From CAZRVH01 sp964624905 (lineage in GTDB: Bacteria > Patescibacteriota > Gracilibacteria > Peribacterales > Peribacteraceae): DNA of 64,000 nucleotides. Numbering within the stretch: position 1 is the stretch's first letter; each line of letters begins with the position of its first letter. This document shows, one piece after another, positions 16,453-24,732 of the stretch. The stretch is taken from contig CAZUYK010000006.1 in assembly GCA_964624905.1 (NCBI GenBank), positions 1 to 64,000 of the forward strand. The letters are read 5' to 3'. The translations under genes were made by a program, and so were the position numbers. A model generated the notes under the pieces. It saw only the letters and a program-made list of their open reading frames with translations, was not told the DNA's origin and did not search any database.

Positions 16453-17355
16453 ATGAAAACGATCGCCGTGTTCTTCACCGCGCCGAACTACGATGACTAT
16501 CCCTTTGATGATGATTACTACGTTCAGGCCTACCACGAGCTCGCGCATCTTTTGCAAGAGAAGGGCGCGCGTTTTGTCATCGTTCGCGGGCAGGAAACGT
16601 ATTTGGGCGATAATTCCTTCTCACACTTCTGGGAATTCGACGGAAGCACTTTCCAATACTCCGACGAACCGATTGCCGTAGATATCATTTATGACAAGGG
16701 ATATTTCAAGCATGACGATGCCGCAAGGCTCCTCAATGATCCCGTGATGAACGACATCTGCACCGATAAATTCAAAACATACGAACTGTTTCCACAAATC
16801 TGCCCGCGCACCGTCATGGTGCACGGCGAGGAGGAAAAGAACGCCGCTCTTCGGCAATTCAAGGATATCGTCGTCGGCAAGCCGCTCGATAACGAAGGAG
16901 GCAAGGGAGTTGTGATCGACACGCCGGACATCGTCCGCGACTCCATCAAGTCGTATCCGTACCTTCTCCAGGAATTCCTGGATACGTCGGCGGGCATTCC
17001 CGACATCATCGACGCGATGCACGATCTTCGGATGGTGATCGTCAACGGAGAGATCGTCGTAAGCTACGTGCGTTCGCCCGCGGCCGGGAAAAAGGTATCC
17101 AACGTGGCGCAGGGAGGAAGCCAAACGGAGGTTCCTGTCCGTGAGATTCCGAATGAAGCCCGGGCACTGGCAAAAACCGTGGACGACGTCTTTGCTTCGT
17201 ACCCGCGCCGGGTGTATTCCGTCGACTGCGCACGTAATAAGGACGGAGTTTGGAAACTCATAGAGTTGAATTCAAAACCGGGGATCACCCGTGCATACGA
17301 GGGACCCGATCACGAGCGGTTCCTGGAACTGCTGGCGGACGCGCTTCTGTCCTAA
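16453..17355 (+). CDS. ATP-grasp enzyme (RimK/glutathione-synthase-like)
   Basis: 300 aa from the ATG at 16453. ATP-grasp features: the nucleotide-lysine and glycine loop VGKPLDNEGGKGVVID, the hinge YLLQEFLDT, DLRMVIVNGEIVVSYVRSP, GKKVSNVAQGG, and the Mg-binding end VDCARNKDGVWKLIELNSKPG. The family forms C-N bonds through acyl-phosphate intermediates. The closest look is to RimK/glutathione-synthase-like ligases; the substrate is unknown. The 4-bp convergent overlap with the YKPY-repeat gene leaves no room for a terminator. Confidence 0.88.
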   Translation: MKTIAVFFTAPNYDDYPFDDDYYVQAYHELAHLLQEKGARFVIVRGQETYLGDNSFSHFWEFDGSTFQYSDEPIAVDIIYDKGYFKHDDAARLLNDPVMNDICTDKFKTYELFPQICPRTVMVHGEEEKNAALRQFKDIVVGKPLDNEGGKGVVIDTPDIVRDSIKSYPYLLQEFLDTSAGIPDIIDAMHDLRMVIVNGEIVVSYVRSPAAGKKVSNVAQGGSQTEVPVREIPNEARALAKTVDDVFASYPRRVYSVDCARNKDGVWKLIELNSKPGITRAYEGPDHERFLELLADALLS

Positions 17356-17681
17356 AGACTCAGCCACTCCGTGCCGAGCACCCCGGGAGCGTTCACGGGA
17401 ATCTGGCGGCAGAAACTCAGCGGATCGCGACCGAGTAGGCTGGGCAGGTACCATCCGTTGCTTTCGCAGTCCCACAGCGGAATCGGTTTCCTGGAGGACG
17501 ACGAGCTGGAAGACGCATACGGCTTGAAGCCTCCCTTGCCCGTGACATACGGTTTGTAGCCCGCGACGTACACGTAAGGCTTGTATCCCGGTTCGGTGAC
17601 GAACGGTTTGTAGCCGGGAAAGTACATTCCTCCCCATCCGAGTGTCAGGCCGATGAGCGATGTGGCGAATGCGCGCTGCAT
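17352..17681 (-). CDS. Secreted YKPY-repeat peptide
   Basis: 109 aa from the ATG at 17681. After a signal-like start (MQRAFATSLIGLTLGWGG) come four tandem units: PGYKPFV, PGYKPYV, AGYKPYV and GGFKPYA, separated by 5-6 residues. A serine run (about 7) and a C-terminal domain with two Cys (WDCESNGWY, SFCRQIP) follow. Repeated Tyr-Lys-Pro-Tyr is reminiscent of adhesive or wall-binding sequences; that is analogy only. Family not recognised. Confidence 0.65.
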   Translation of the reverse strand: MQRAFATSLIGLTLGWGGMYFPGYKPFVTEPGYKPYVYVAGYKPYVTGKGGFKPYASSSSSSSRKPIPLWDCESNGWYLPSLLGRDPLSFCRQIPVNAPGVLGTEWLSL

Positions 17682-17741
17682 AAGGGAACAGATGTACCTT
17701 CGATCCCTCTCCGCCGCAACCATTTCCCGGCCTTTCGGATC

Positions 17742-17769
17742 TTGACTGCCCGAATTATCACTCTAGAAT
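17742..17769 (+). promoter_or_regulatory. groESL promoter
   Basis: TTGACT, 16-nt spacer, TAGAAT. About 68 nt of leader to groES. No CIRCE inverted repeat is present. Confidence 0.75.
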
Positions 17770-17843
17770 ATCGACTGACAAACATCGGGGTTATCTCCTC
17801 GTAAACCGATTTTTTACCAGCATTTATCTTTTCCTCCACACTT

Positions 17844-18185
17844 ATGGCAGCTCTTCCGAAACTCGCCGTAGAAATCCAGCCCCTCGGTGACCGCGTCGTC
17901 ATCCTCCCGCTCGAAGCGGAGCAGGTCACGGCGTCCGGCATCGTCATTCCCGATACCGCCAAAGGCGAGAAGCCCCAGCAGGGCGTCGTCATCGCCATGG
18001 GCAAGGGAGACATCCTGAACGACAAGGGAACCAAGGTAAGCAACCCGCATGATTTCCTGAAACTCGGCGACAAGGTCCTGTTCGGACGCTACGCCGGCGA
18101 CGAAGTAAAATTGAAGGACAAGGACGGCAAAGACGTCGAAGTGAAAGTACTCCACCTCGATTCCATTTTGGGCATCGTGAAATAA
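17844..18185 (+). CDS. groES: Co-chaperonin GroES
   Basis: 113 aa; about 15-18 residues longer than common GroES, through an N-terminal MAALPKLAVEI lead and an insert near NDKGTKVSNPHDFLKL. The core IQPLGDRVVILPLEAEQVTASGIVIPDTAKGEKPQQGVVIAMG contains the mobile loop that docks on GroEL. It caps the folding chamber. It is followed after 46 nt by groEL in one operon with the promoter at 17742. Confidence 0.96.
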   Translation: MAALPKLAVEIQPLGDRVVILPLEAEQVTASGIVIPDTAKGEKPQQGVVIAMGKGDILNDKGTKVSNPHDFLKLGDKVLFGRYAGDEVKLKDKDGKDVEVKVLHLDSILGIVK

Positions 18186-18231
18186 GCGCAGAACTTACTT
18201 TTCTACCAACCTACTTCCTCCTCACTCAACT

Positions 18232-19872
18232 ATGGCAAAGCAACTCCTCTTCGGTGACCAGGCCCGCGCAAAGGTGCTCAGCGGCGTCACCAAACTCGCG
18301 GCAGCCGTCCGCGCCACCATGGGCCCCAAGGGCCGCAACGTCGTGATGGAACGCAAGTTCGGCGTACCCGTCGTCACCAAGGACGGCGTGTCCGTCGCGA
18401 AGGAAATCGAACTCGACGATCCTTTTGAGAACATGGGCGCGCAGCTGGTGAAGGAAGCGGCGACGAAGACCAATGACGCGGCCGGAGACGGAACGACGAC
18501 CGCCACCGTCCTCGCGCACGCGATGATGGAAGAGGGCATGAAGCACCTGACATCCGGCAGCAACCCCATCCTCATCAAAAAAGGAATGGAGATGGCGGCC
18601 GAATCCGTCACGAAGTTCTTGGAAGTACTGAAGAAAGACGTTTCGAAGAAGGCGGAGTACGCGGCCGTCGCAACCATCTCTGCCCAGGACGCGGAGATCG
18701 GAGAGGCAATCGCCGACGTCATCAACGAGATCGGCAGCGACGGAGTCGTGACCGTCGAAGCAGGACAGACGCTGGGGCTTGAAAAGGAAATCGTGGAAGG
18801 CATGCAGTTCGACAACGGATACATCTCCGCTTACTTCGTCACGGATCCGTCCCGCATGGAAGCGGTCTTCGAGCGCGCATCCATCCTCATCACGGACCGC
18901 AAGATCACGTCCATCCAGGAAATCCTCCCGATCCTCGAGGGCCTCGCCCAGAAGGGAAAGAAGGAAATCGTGATCATCGCCGAGAGCGTGGAAGGCGAAG
19001 CTTTGCCGACCTTGGTGCTCAACAAGATCCGCGGCACGTTCAGCGCGCTTGCGGTAAAGGCTCCTGCCTTCGGCGAGCGCCGCAAGGAAATCCTGAAGGA
19101 CATCGCCGCTCTCACGGGCGGACGCCTCATCTCCGAGGAAGTGGGCCTGAAGCTGGAGAACGCGACGGTGGATGACCTGGGTACGGCGCGCCGCGTCGTC
19201 GCCACGAAGGATGCCACGCAGATCGTGGGAGGCGGCGGCAAGAAGAGCGACATCGAGATGCGCGTGAACGACATCAAGGCGCAGATCGAACAGACGAAGA
19301 GCGACTTCGATCGCGAGAAGCTCATGGAGCGCCTCGCAAAGCTGACCAAGGGCGTGGCCGTCCTGAAGGTGGGTGCCGCGACCGAAGTGGAACAGAAAGA
19401 GAAGCAGCACCGCGTGGAGGACGCCTTGTCCGCTACCCGCGCCGCCGCCGAGGAAGGCATCGTGCCGGGAGGGGGAACCGCCTACATCCGCGCCCTTTCA
19501 ACTCTGGAAAAGCTGCATGCGTCCACCAAGGACAGGGACGAGAAGATCGGCATCCAGATCGTCATGAACTCCCTCACCGCGCCGCTGCGCAACATCGCCA
19601 TCAACGCGGGAGCCGAAGCGGGCGAGGTGGTGTCGAAGGTGAAGGAGAGCAAGGACGCGATGGGGTACAACGCGCTCACGGGCGAGTACACCGACCTCGT
19701 GAAAGCGATGGTCATCGATCCCAAGAAGGTCACGCGCTCCGCATTGGAGAACGCCGTGTCCGTCGCGGCGATGTTTCTCACGCTGGAAGTGGCCGTCACC
19801 GACATCCCGAAGAAAGAGGAACCCGCATCGGCCGCAGGTGGCGGCATGGGTGACATGGGAGGAATGTTCTAA
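18232..19872 (+). CDS. groEL: Chaperonin GroEL
   Basis: 546 aa, standard length. ATPase motifs VRATMGPKGRNVVMER and the AAGDGTTTATVLA block are intact, as is the VAVLKVGAATEVEQKEKQHRVEDALSATRAAAEEGIVPGGG region. The C-terminus has the usual GGM-type tail (GGGMGDMGGMF), which lines the chamber floor. Cytoplasmic ATP-dependent protein folding with GroES. Start supported by MAKQLLFGDQAR, the conserved N-terminus. Confidence 0.98.
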   Translation: MAKQLLFGDQARAKVLSGVTKLAAAVRATMGPKGRNVVMERKFGVPVVTKDGVSVAKEIELDDPFENMGAQLVKEAATKTNDAAGDGTTTATVLAHAMMEEGMKHLTSGSNPILIKKGMEMAAESVTKFLEVLKKDVSKKAEYAAVATISAQDAEIGEAIADVINEIGSDGVVTVEAGQTLGLEKEIVEGMQFDNGYISAYFVTDPSRMEAVFERASILITDRKITSIQEILPILEGLAQKGKKEIVIIAESVEGEALPTLVLNKIRGTFSALAVKAPAFGERRKEILKDIAALTGGRLISEEVGLKLENATVDDLGTARRVVATKDATQIVGGGGKKSDIEMRVNDIKAQIEQTKSDFDREKLMERLAKLTKGVAVLKVGAATEVEQKEKQHRVEDALSATRAAAEEGIVPGGGTAYIRALSTLEKLHASTKDRDEKIGIQIVMNSLTAPLRNIAINAGAEAGEVVSKVKESKDAMGYNALTGEYTDLVKAMVIDPKKVTRSALENAVSVAAMFLTLEVAVTDIPKKEEPASAAGGGMGDMGGMF

Positions 19873-19878
19873 GCAATT

Positions 19879-19912
19879 AAAAAAGGCCTCGGAGAGATCC
19901 GGGGCCTTTTTT
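19879..19912 (+). terminator. groESL terminator
   Basis: AAAAAAGGCC paired with GGCCTTTTTT around a partly paired loop, then T run. Confidence 0.9.
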
Positions 19913-19962
19913 CGTCAACTCCGAAGGAGCTGATCGAAGGGTTGCATGATCCTGGTTTACGG

Positions 19963-20430
19963 TCAGACGACGAACTTCATACTGCCCGAGCCGATGTGCG
20001 GGTACGGTCGCGTGCGTCCGCTTGCCGGCTTCGCATCAACATCGTTCGCATCGGTATCGACGTGCGTCTCGGCCTGCTGGCCGTCTTGCTCGGCGATCTG
20101 TTGCTGGAGCGCGACGACCTCCGCCGTGCTGCGTTCGATGACGGCCGAAGCCGTCACCACGATGCAATCGTTCAGAACGTACGATGCGGGAAAGCCGCAT
20201 TTCGTCCGCAGTTGGTCGACCACGATTTCGACCACGTGTGGGGCGACCACGTTCCGGGAGAACGGATACACGTTGCCGTGCCCGCTTCCCAGATAGGAAT
20301 GGATGTCGTGGATGACCTGGGCTGCGAGATCCATTTCCAGGATTCCCGCCTCATACTTTCTGCCGGGGTCGCCGTTGCGCAGACCATCGGCGGTAAAGAC
20401 TGGCAACTGCTGGGTGTTAAGGGAAACCAC
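19963..20430 (-). CDS. Hypothetical protein, SD-led, GTG start
   Basis: 155 aa. GGAGGT lies exactly 6 nt before the GTG at 20428-20430, one of the strongest Shine-Dalgarno sites of the window, and fixes this start. The first two thirds (LEMDLAAQVIHDIHSYLGSG, VVAPHVVEIVVDQLRTKCGF, SYVLNDCIVVTASAVIERSTAEVV) look like a compact alpha/beta domain; the tail is acidic and polar. No family recognised. It lies in a small-gene island with two other SD-led genes. Confidence 0.65.
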   Translation of the reverse strand: MVSLNTQQLPVFTADGLRNGDPGRKYEAGILEMDLAAQVIHDIHSYLGSGHGNVYPFSRNVVAPHVVEIVVDQLRTKCGFPASYVLNDCIVVTASAVIERSTAEVVALQQQIAEQDGQQAETHVDTDANDVDAKPASGRTRPYPHIGSGSMKFVV

Positions 20431-20525
20431 GTTCGTACCTCCATGAAAAGAGCGATCATGCTGCCTGTCCGGACCTTCCGGAAGACCGGGATATTTTGCG
20501 CCTCATTATGAAATCGTCAATATCG

Positions 20526-20561
20526 AAAAAACGCTCCACACTTTTGAGGATGTGGAGCGTT
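20526..20561 (-). terminator. Terminator of the 20584-20922 gene
   Basis: Minus-strand stem AACGCTCCACA/TGTGGAGCGTT with a 10-nt loop, then TTTT. Confidence 0.9.
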
Positions 20562-20583
20562 GGAATCATGACGAGAAAACGAG

Positions 20584-20922
20584 TTACGCGGCCATTTCCG
20601 CAGTTCGTTGCTGTGCCGGGGTTTCGTCGGACACAGTGTCGAACGCAGGGATGGTGACCGTAATGATGTTTTCGTCGAGCGACGCGTCCGGCCAGACTTT
20701 CTTGATCATGCTCAGGGCACGTTGCAGGTCTTCCTCGTAGGCATGACCGCGGAAATCCGCGCTGATTACCGACGATCTCTTGCCGTCGATTTTCAGGAAC
20801 GAACGCTGAAGCGTGAGGTTGAACCCGTCGATGATTCCGTTCACGATCGCATCGGCGATGGTGAGGGGCGATCGACGGGGGCATCGGTTGTTTTTCAAAT
20901 CTTCCAAGGTCAGTACGTACAT
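20584..20922 (-). CDS. Hypothetical protein, SD-led
   Basis: 112 aa. AAAGGA lies 7 nt before the ATG. It reads as one small alpha/beta domain (TIADAIVNGIIDGFNLTLQRSFLKIDGKRSSVISADFRGHAYEEDLQRALSMIKK split across helices and strands) and a polar Ala/Gln/Thr tail. Cys14 is the only cysteine. No family recognised. A strong terminator 23 nt downstream shows it is a single-gene unit; the next minus-strand gene (19963-20430) must have its own promoter. Confidence 0.65.
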   Translation of the reverse strand: MYVLTLEDLKNNRCPRRSPLTIADAIVNGIIDGFNLTLQRSFLKIDGKRSSVISADFRGHAYEEDLQRALSMIKKVWPDASLDENIITVTIPAFDTVSDETPAQQRTAEMAA

Positions 20923-21072
20923 GGTCGAATCCTTTACATCATGATTCCTGTGATGCGAATGATCTGAAGGACATCCTTTCAGACCGCAACACTCTGTCGA
21001 TTCACGGAAAAGAAGTCAAAGGAGATCGTATACAAGCCTTATACTTTGTTTTGTAGAAGCCCGTCCTGACCG

Positions 21073-21102
21073 TTGACATTTTTCAAGGAAAAAGTCTCAA
21101 TA
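21073..21102 (+). promoter_or_regulatory. Candidate promoter of the 21147 gene
   Basis: Perfect TTGACA (21073-21078) with a weak -10 TCAATA after 18 nt. The upstream 150 nt hold no gene. Confidence 0.4.
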
Positions 21103-21146
21103 GATGGGTCGGTCATTCCCCTCACAGCCATTCCGGAGGCATCGCC

Positions 21147-21404
21147 ATGGGTTGGATAGTCGCGGCGAACATCGCCCTGTTGCTCCTCAGTTTCGCCCTG
21201 CTACGCAAGCAGAAGCAGCATCTTTGGCGCATGTGCGTCATGCTGCTCGGAAACCTTCTGATTCTTCGCATCGTCGGGAACATCGATTTCCGCGAAGACG
21301 CGATGATCATCTTCTTGTTCGAAGTGATCTTTTTGGTTCTCGCCACGGCACTGTTGCTCACCATGAGATTCGCGCCGAATGCGATTCGCTGGCGTGAAAT
21401 CTGA
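21147..21404 (+). CDS. Small membrane protein, SD-led
   Basis: 85 aa with two or three TM helices (VAANIALLLLSFALL; MLLGNLLILRIVG; MIIFLFEVIFLVLATALLL). A basic loop RKQKQHLWR follows helix 1. GGAGG lies 7 nt before the ATG, and a terminator follows within 25 nt, so this is a complete monocistronic unit. No family recognised. Confidence 0.7.
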   Translation: MGWIVAANIALLLLSFALLRKQKQHLWRMCVMLLGNLLILRIVGNIDFREDAMIIFLFEVIFLVLATALLLTMRFAPNAIRWREI

Positions 21405-21428
21405 ATGCCGCTTCCGGTGACCGACGAT

Positions 21429-21461
21429 GAAGGGTAGCTCTCGGGCTGCCCTTCTTTTTTT
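21429..21461 (+). terminator. Terminator of the 21147 gene
   Basis: GAAGGGTAGC/GCTGCCCTTC stem (one mismatch) followed by seven T. Confidence 0.9.
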
Positions 21462-21475
21462 ATACCGAAATAAGC

Positions 21476-21481
21476 TATCGT
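21476..21481 (+). promoter_or_regulatory. -10 box 6 nt before tmk
   Basis: TATCGT, then AGATCC, then ATG. Identical hexamer and spacing to the site at 5615-5620. Confidence 0.45.
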
Positions 21482-21487
21482 AGATCC

Positions 21488-22102
21488 ATGCAGAAAGGAG
21501 TCTTCATCGTCCTGGAAGGACCCGACGGCAGCGGCACCACGAGCCAGAGCAAACTGCTCGCGGAACGTTTACAAAAGGAAGGGCACGACGTCCTGCTTAC
21601 GGCGGAACCGACGACGGGACCGATAGGCGTCTTCATCCGCGACCAACTTTCGACATCGGGCAACAGCGTCACCGCAGGTGCGTTGCAGCTTCTGTTCACC
21701 GCGGACCGCGCGTGGCACGTGGACACCGTCATCGAGCCTGCCTTGAAGGAAGGGAAAATCGTCGTGTGCGAACGCTACGGAATCTCCACGGTCATCTACG
21801 GCGACGCCACCGGTCTCGACGGGAAGTGGCTGGAGGCGGCGAACGACAAGTTTCTGAAACCGGACCTGCTGGTCGTTACGCTCCCGAAGTTCGAGATCGC
21901 CATCGAACGCATCAACAAGCGCAAGGAGAAAGACATCATGGAAGAGAAAGTGGAACTCCAAAGGCGCATTCATGATCTGTACAGGAAGTATGCAGAAGAT
22001 CATCCGGAATCCCCCCTCGTGGATACGTCCGGGACGCTGGAAGAATCCGCGGAGGCGATTTACGGAGCCGTAGCAGCCGCGATTGCCGCAAAGAGAGCGT
22101 GA
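21488..22102 (+). CDS. tmk: Thymidylate kinase
   Basis: 204 aa. Phosphorylates dTMP to dTDP. The family blocks are present: the DR-type VCERYGISTVIYG segment, LQLLFTADRAWH, and the LID-like region with KRKEKD. The P loop reads EGPDGSGTTSQ, so the usual Walker-A Lys is replaced by Thr. I have seen this GTT form described for some TMK-like proteins but cannot check it here. About 30 nt separate it from folD, which has its own -10 box. Confidence 0.88.
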   Translation: MQKGVFIVLEGPDGSGTTSQSKLLAERLQKEGHDVLLTAEPTTGPIGVFIRDQLSTSGNSVTAGALQLLFTADRAWHVDTVIEPALKEGKIVVCERYGISTVIYGDATGLDGKWLEAANDKFLKPDLLVVTLPKFEIAIERINKRKEKDIMEEKVELQRRIHDLYRKYAEDHPESPLVDTSGTLEESAEAIYGAVAAAIAAKRA

Positions 22103-22120
22103 AATGCAGGAAAAAGGCTG

Positions 22121-22126
22121 TACAAT
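22121..22126 (+). promoter_or_regulatory. -10 box 6 nt before folD
   Basis: TACAAT preceded directly by TG; GGATTC then ATG. Confidence 0.55.
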
Positions 22127-22132
22127 GGATTC

Positions 22133-22984
22133 ATGTCAGCACGCATTTTGAGTGGTAAAGAACCGGCAAACGAGATCCTTTCTTCCCTGAAAGACGATAT
22201 CAAGAAACTCGACCCCAAGCTGGTGGTCGTGCAGGTTGGTCGTGATCCTGCGTCCGACAGTTACATCCGCAAGAAACTGGAAAGCTGCGCCACGGTGGGC
22301 ATGAGAAGCGAACACCATCGGTTCGACGACAACGTCACGTTCGAGGAGCTGATGCAGGAAATCAAATCGCTCAATGCGGATGCGGACGTGACGGGTTTCA
22401 TCATCCAGCTTCCGCTGCCGAAGCACCTGGAAGCGAAGCAGCCGCAACTCTTCCGTGCCATCGATCCCTACAAGGACGTGGACGGGTTCACCGCGTACAA
22501 CCTGGGAAAGGCGCTCATTTCGACGGAGTTCGAACACCTCCCGCCGGCCACGCCCGCCGGAGTGATCGAAATGCTGAAATTCTACGGCATCGACGTCGAA
22601 TCCAAGCATGTGGTCGTCATCGGACAGAGCAACATCGTGGGTAAGCCGGTATCGGTGATGCTGATGAACCGCGGCGCGACAGTCACGATGTGCCACGAGG
22701 CCACGAAGGATCTACCGCACTTCACGCGTCAGGCGGATATCCTCATCAGCGCAGTCGGCAAAAACAGCATGATCGCCGCCGACATGGTGAAGGATGGCGC
22801 CGTGCTGATCGACATCGGCATGTCGCGCCATGCGGACGGGCACATGTCCGGCGACATGGACTACCCCAACCTGCTCGAAAAGGCATCCGCCATCACGCCG
22901 GTTCCGGGAGGTGTAGGTCCCATGACCGTCGCGTGCCTCATCAAAAACTGCGTCACCGCGAAGAAGCGGCAAATGGCCAGGTGA
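22133..22984 (+). CDS. folD: Bifunctional methylene-THF dehydrogenase/cyclohydrolase
   Basis: 283 aa, normal length. Interconverts 5,10-methylene-THF and 10-formyl-THF. The N-terminal catalytic Lys block is DSYIRKKLESC, followed by IQLPLPKHL and DPYKDVDGF; the dinucleotide-binding half has VVIGQSNIVGKPVSVMLMNRGATVT, and the end has TPVPGGVGPMTVACLIKN. All are family-defining. Its stop abuts the stop of the convergent 22985 gene. Confidence 0.96.
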   Translation: MSARILSGKEPANEILSSLKDDIKKLDPKLVVVQVGRDPASDSYIRKKLESCATVGMRSEHHRFDDNVTFEELMQEIKSLNADADVTGFIIQLPLPKHLEAKQPQLFRAIDPYKDVDGFTAYNLGKALISTEFEHLPPATPAGVIEMLKFYGIDVESKHVVVIGQSNIVGKPVSVMLMNRGATVTMCHEATKDLPHFTRQADILISAVGKNSMIAADMVKDGAVLIDIGMSRHADGHMSGDMDYPNLLEKASAITPVPGGVGPMTVACLIKNCVTAKKRQMAR

Positions 22985-23470
22985 TCACAACGGCATTTTA
23001 TACTTTGATGCGTTTCGCATGCCGCGAAGCAGGTGCTTCAGTTTCTTGTAGCAATCGTCGCTGATCTTGCTTGATGTCATTTTCACGACATGCAGCTGGC
23101 GCAACAATTCGTCCACGTCTTCCGGGTTGTCCTGGAGTTTCTGACGCGTTGCACGGGCCTCGCGTTCGATCATCCCCTGTTTGAGTTGGATGACCTGGTG
23201 CAAGGACACGCGCGTCTGCTTTTTTTCCACGGAAAGCAGGGCCAGCAAGTCGACTCCCGCATCCATATTCCTCATGTTCGCGCGCAAGTCGATTCCCAAT
23301 TTTTGGGCCTCTCCAATTGGTTCGTCTATCGTCGAAGTGACCATCGCAACCGGATGATCCGGGGTTGCCTGGGCACTAATGCTTATCGGCGAATCATTCA
23401 CCTCCTCCTTTTGGGTAAGCGGAGGTTCATCGGAAATATCTAAAACTGCTGAACTGGAGGGGTTTTGCAT
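22985..23470 (-). CDS. Hypothetical soluble helical protein
   Basis: 161 aa. The first 45 residues are polar and probably disordered (Ser/Pro/Glu/Gln); the rest is charged and helical with a likely coiled coil (VEKKQTRVSLHQVIQLKQGMIEREARATRQKLQDN). No cysteines except one near the end, no TM, no family recognised. It is a single-gene unit, convergent to folD with no gap. The start codon lacks a Shine-Dalgarno at normal distance. Confidence 0.65.
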   Translation of the reverse strand: MQNPSSSAVLDISDEPPLTQKEEVNDSPISISAQATPDHPVAMVTSTIDEPIGEAQKLGIDLRANMRNMDAGVDLLALLSVEKKQTRVSLHQVIQLKQGMIEREARATRQKLQDNPEDVDELLRQLHVVKMTSSKISDDCYKKLKHLLRGMRNASKYKMPL

Positions 23471-23597
23471 AGAACAGACAAATGCTACGCCTCCCTAAAA
23501 CGTTCGCAAGCGGCTTGTGTATGGGAAAAAGGGTGAATTTCTATTGTGTTCAGAAGCTTCCTTGGAATGGGTTATAGACCACTCCCCTCTTTTGGCT

Positions 23598-23620
23598 ATT
23601 GTATACATTATTTATACAAT
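23598..23620. repeat. Inverted repeat next to the prfA stop
   Basis: ATTGTATA and TATACAAT, perfect 8-bp arms around CATTATT. No T run follows, so it could be an operator or a 3'-end hairpin. Confidence 0.5.
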
Positions 23621-23622
23621 CT

Positions 23623-24684
23623 TTAGATCTTCAGATCTGCAAGCCGTTTTTCAAGGTCAGCAGCCTTTAAAGCCTCGATTACGGGACCTATTGCCCCTTC
23701 CATGATTCCAGGCAGGTTGTGGAAACTCGCACCGATACGGTGATCGGTCAGGCGGTCCTGGGGGAAGTTGTAGGTACGGATCTTCTCGCTCCTGTCCCCG
23801 CTTCCAACTTGGGACGAACGAAGGTCCCCGCTCTCCTTCGCGCGCCGCTCCGCCTCGGCCGCGTACAGGCGCGTACGAAGCAATTCCATGGCGCGTGCGC
23901 GGTTCTTCAGCTGGCTGCGTTCCGTCTGGCAGGCCACCGCCAGCCCCGTCGGGATGTGCGTGATACGCACGGCGGATTCCGTCTTGTTCACGTGCTGCCC
24001 GCCGGCACCGCCCGCGCGGAACGTATCGATGCGAAGGTCCTCGTTGCGGATCGTGAAGTCCATCTCTTCCGCCTCAGGCAACACGGCGACCGTGGCCGCC
24101 GACGTGTGGACACGCCCCTTGTTCTCGGTCGCCGGAATGCGCTGCACGCGGTGCACGCCTCCTTCGAATTTCAAATCCCCGAAAACTCCGGCGCCTTCGA
24201 CGCGCACCACCGCTTCCTTGATGCCCCCCGTGTCGCTGTCGGCCTTGTCGATGAGTTCCGCGACCCATCCCTTCTGTTCCGCGTATCGCAAATACATGCG
24301 CAGCAACTCCGCCGCGAACAACGATGCTTCTTCGCCTCCCGTTCCCGCGCGTACTTCGATCACCGCGTTGCGGTCATCCATGGGATCCTTCGGGACCAAG
24401 AAGCTGCGCATGTCCTCCTCCAACTGCGGAATGACTTCCTTCATCTTCCGGATTTCCTCCTCGGCCATCACCTTCAATTCCAAATCCATCAGCAGCGCCT
24501 CGGAATCCCTGATCGCGCGCTGCGCCTCCTGGTACTTGTGCAGCTTGTTCACGAGCGGCTCCAGATACGCTGAGCGCTTGCCCAGGCGCGCAACCTCGGA
24601 GGGCTTATCGAAGATCGACGGATCCTGCAGCTGGCGCTGGATATCCGCGTATTCGTCCGCCAGTGCTTTGAGCGCTTCGATCAT
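23623..24684 (-). CDS. prfA: Peptide chain release factor 1
   Basis: 353 aa from the ATG at 24684. Reads UAA/UAG and triggers peptide release. The stop-codon tripeptide PAT lies in RIPATENKGRVHTSAATVAVLPE and the catalytic GGQ in RAGGAGGQHVNKTESAVR. Both are intact. The C-terminus is complete. The longer frame to 24714 lacks support and the extended -10 at 24705-24713 lies inside it. Confidence 0.97.
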   Translation of the reverse strand: MIEALKALADEYADIQRQLQDPSIFDKPSEVARLGKRSAYLEPLVNKLHKYQEAQRAIRDSEALLMDLELKVMAEEEIRKMKEVIPQLEEDMRSFLVPKDPMDDRNAVIEVRAGTGGEEASLFAAELLRMYLRYAEQKGWVAELIDKADSDTGGIKEAVVRVEGAGVFGDLKFEGGVHRVQRIPATENKGRVHTSAATVAVLPEAEEMDFTIRNEDLRIDTFRAGGAGGQHVNKTESAVRITHIPTGLAVACQTERSQLKNRARAMELLRTRLYAAEAERRAKESGDLRSSQVGSGDRSEKIRTYNFPQDRLTDHRIGASFHNLPGIMEGAIGPVIEALKAADLEKRLADLKI

Positions 24685-24704
24685 AAAAAGGTACCTTCGG
24701 GGGA

Positions 24705-24713
24705 AGGATAGCA
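24705..24713 (-). promoter_or_regulatory. Extended -10 for prfA
   Basis: Minus strand TGC-TATCCT, 20 nt before the ATG at 24684, so this gene would carry a short leader. Confidence 0.45.
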
Positions 24714-24732
24714 AAAAGAACCGTCAAAAGCG

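Noticed and set aside
17540..17640. Repeated GTTTGTAGCC-like DNA units resembling a short array
   Set aside because: The periodicity is explained by the coding of YKPY repeats in an exported peptide; no CRISPR features, and no CRISPR array elsewhere in the window.
17742..17843. CIRCE operator before groESL
   Set aside because: Looked for the TTAGCACTC inverted repeat and did not find it.
22980..22984. Possible UGA recoding to glycine, known in some CPR lineages
   Set aside because: UGA ends folD, greA, the hydrolase and others exactly at family-typical lengths, so the standard stop is used.
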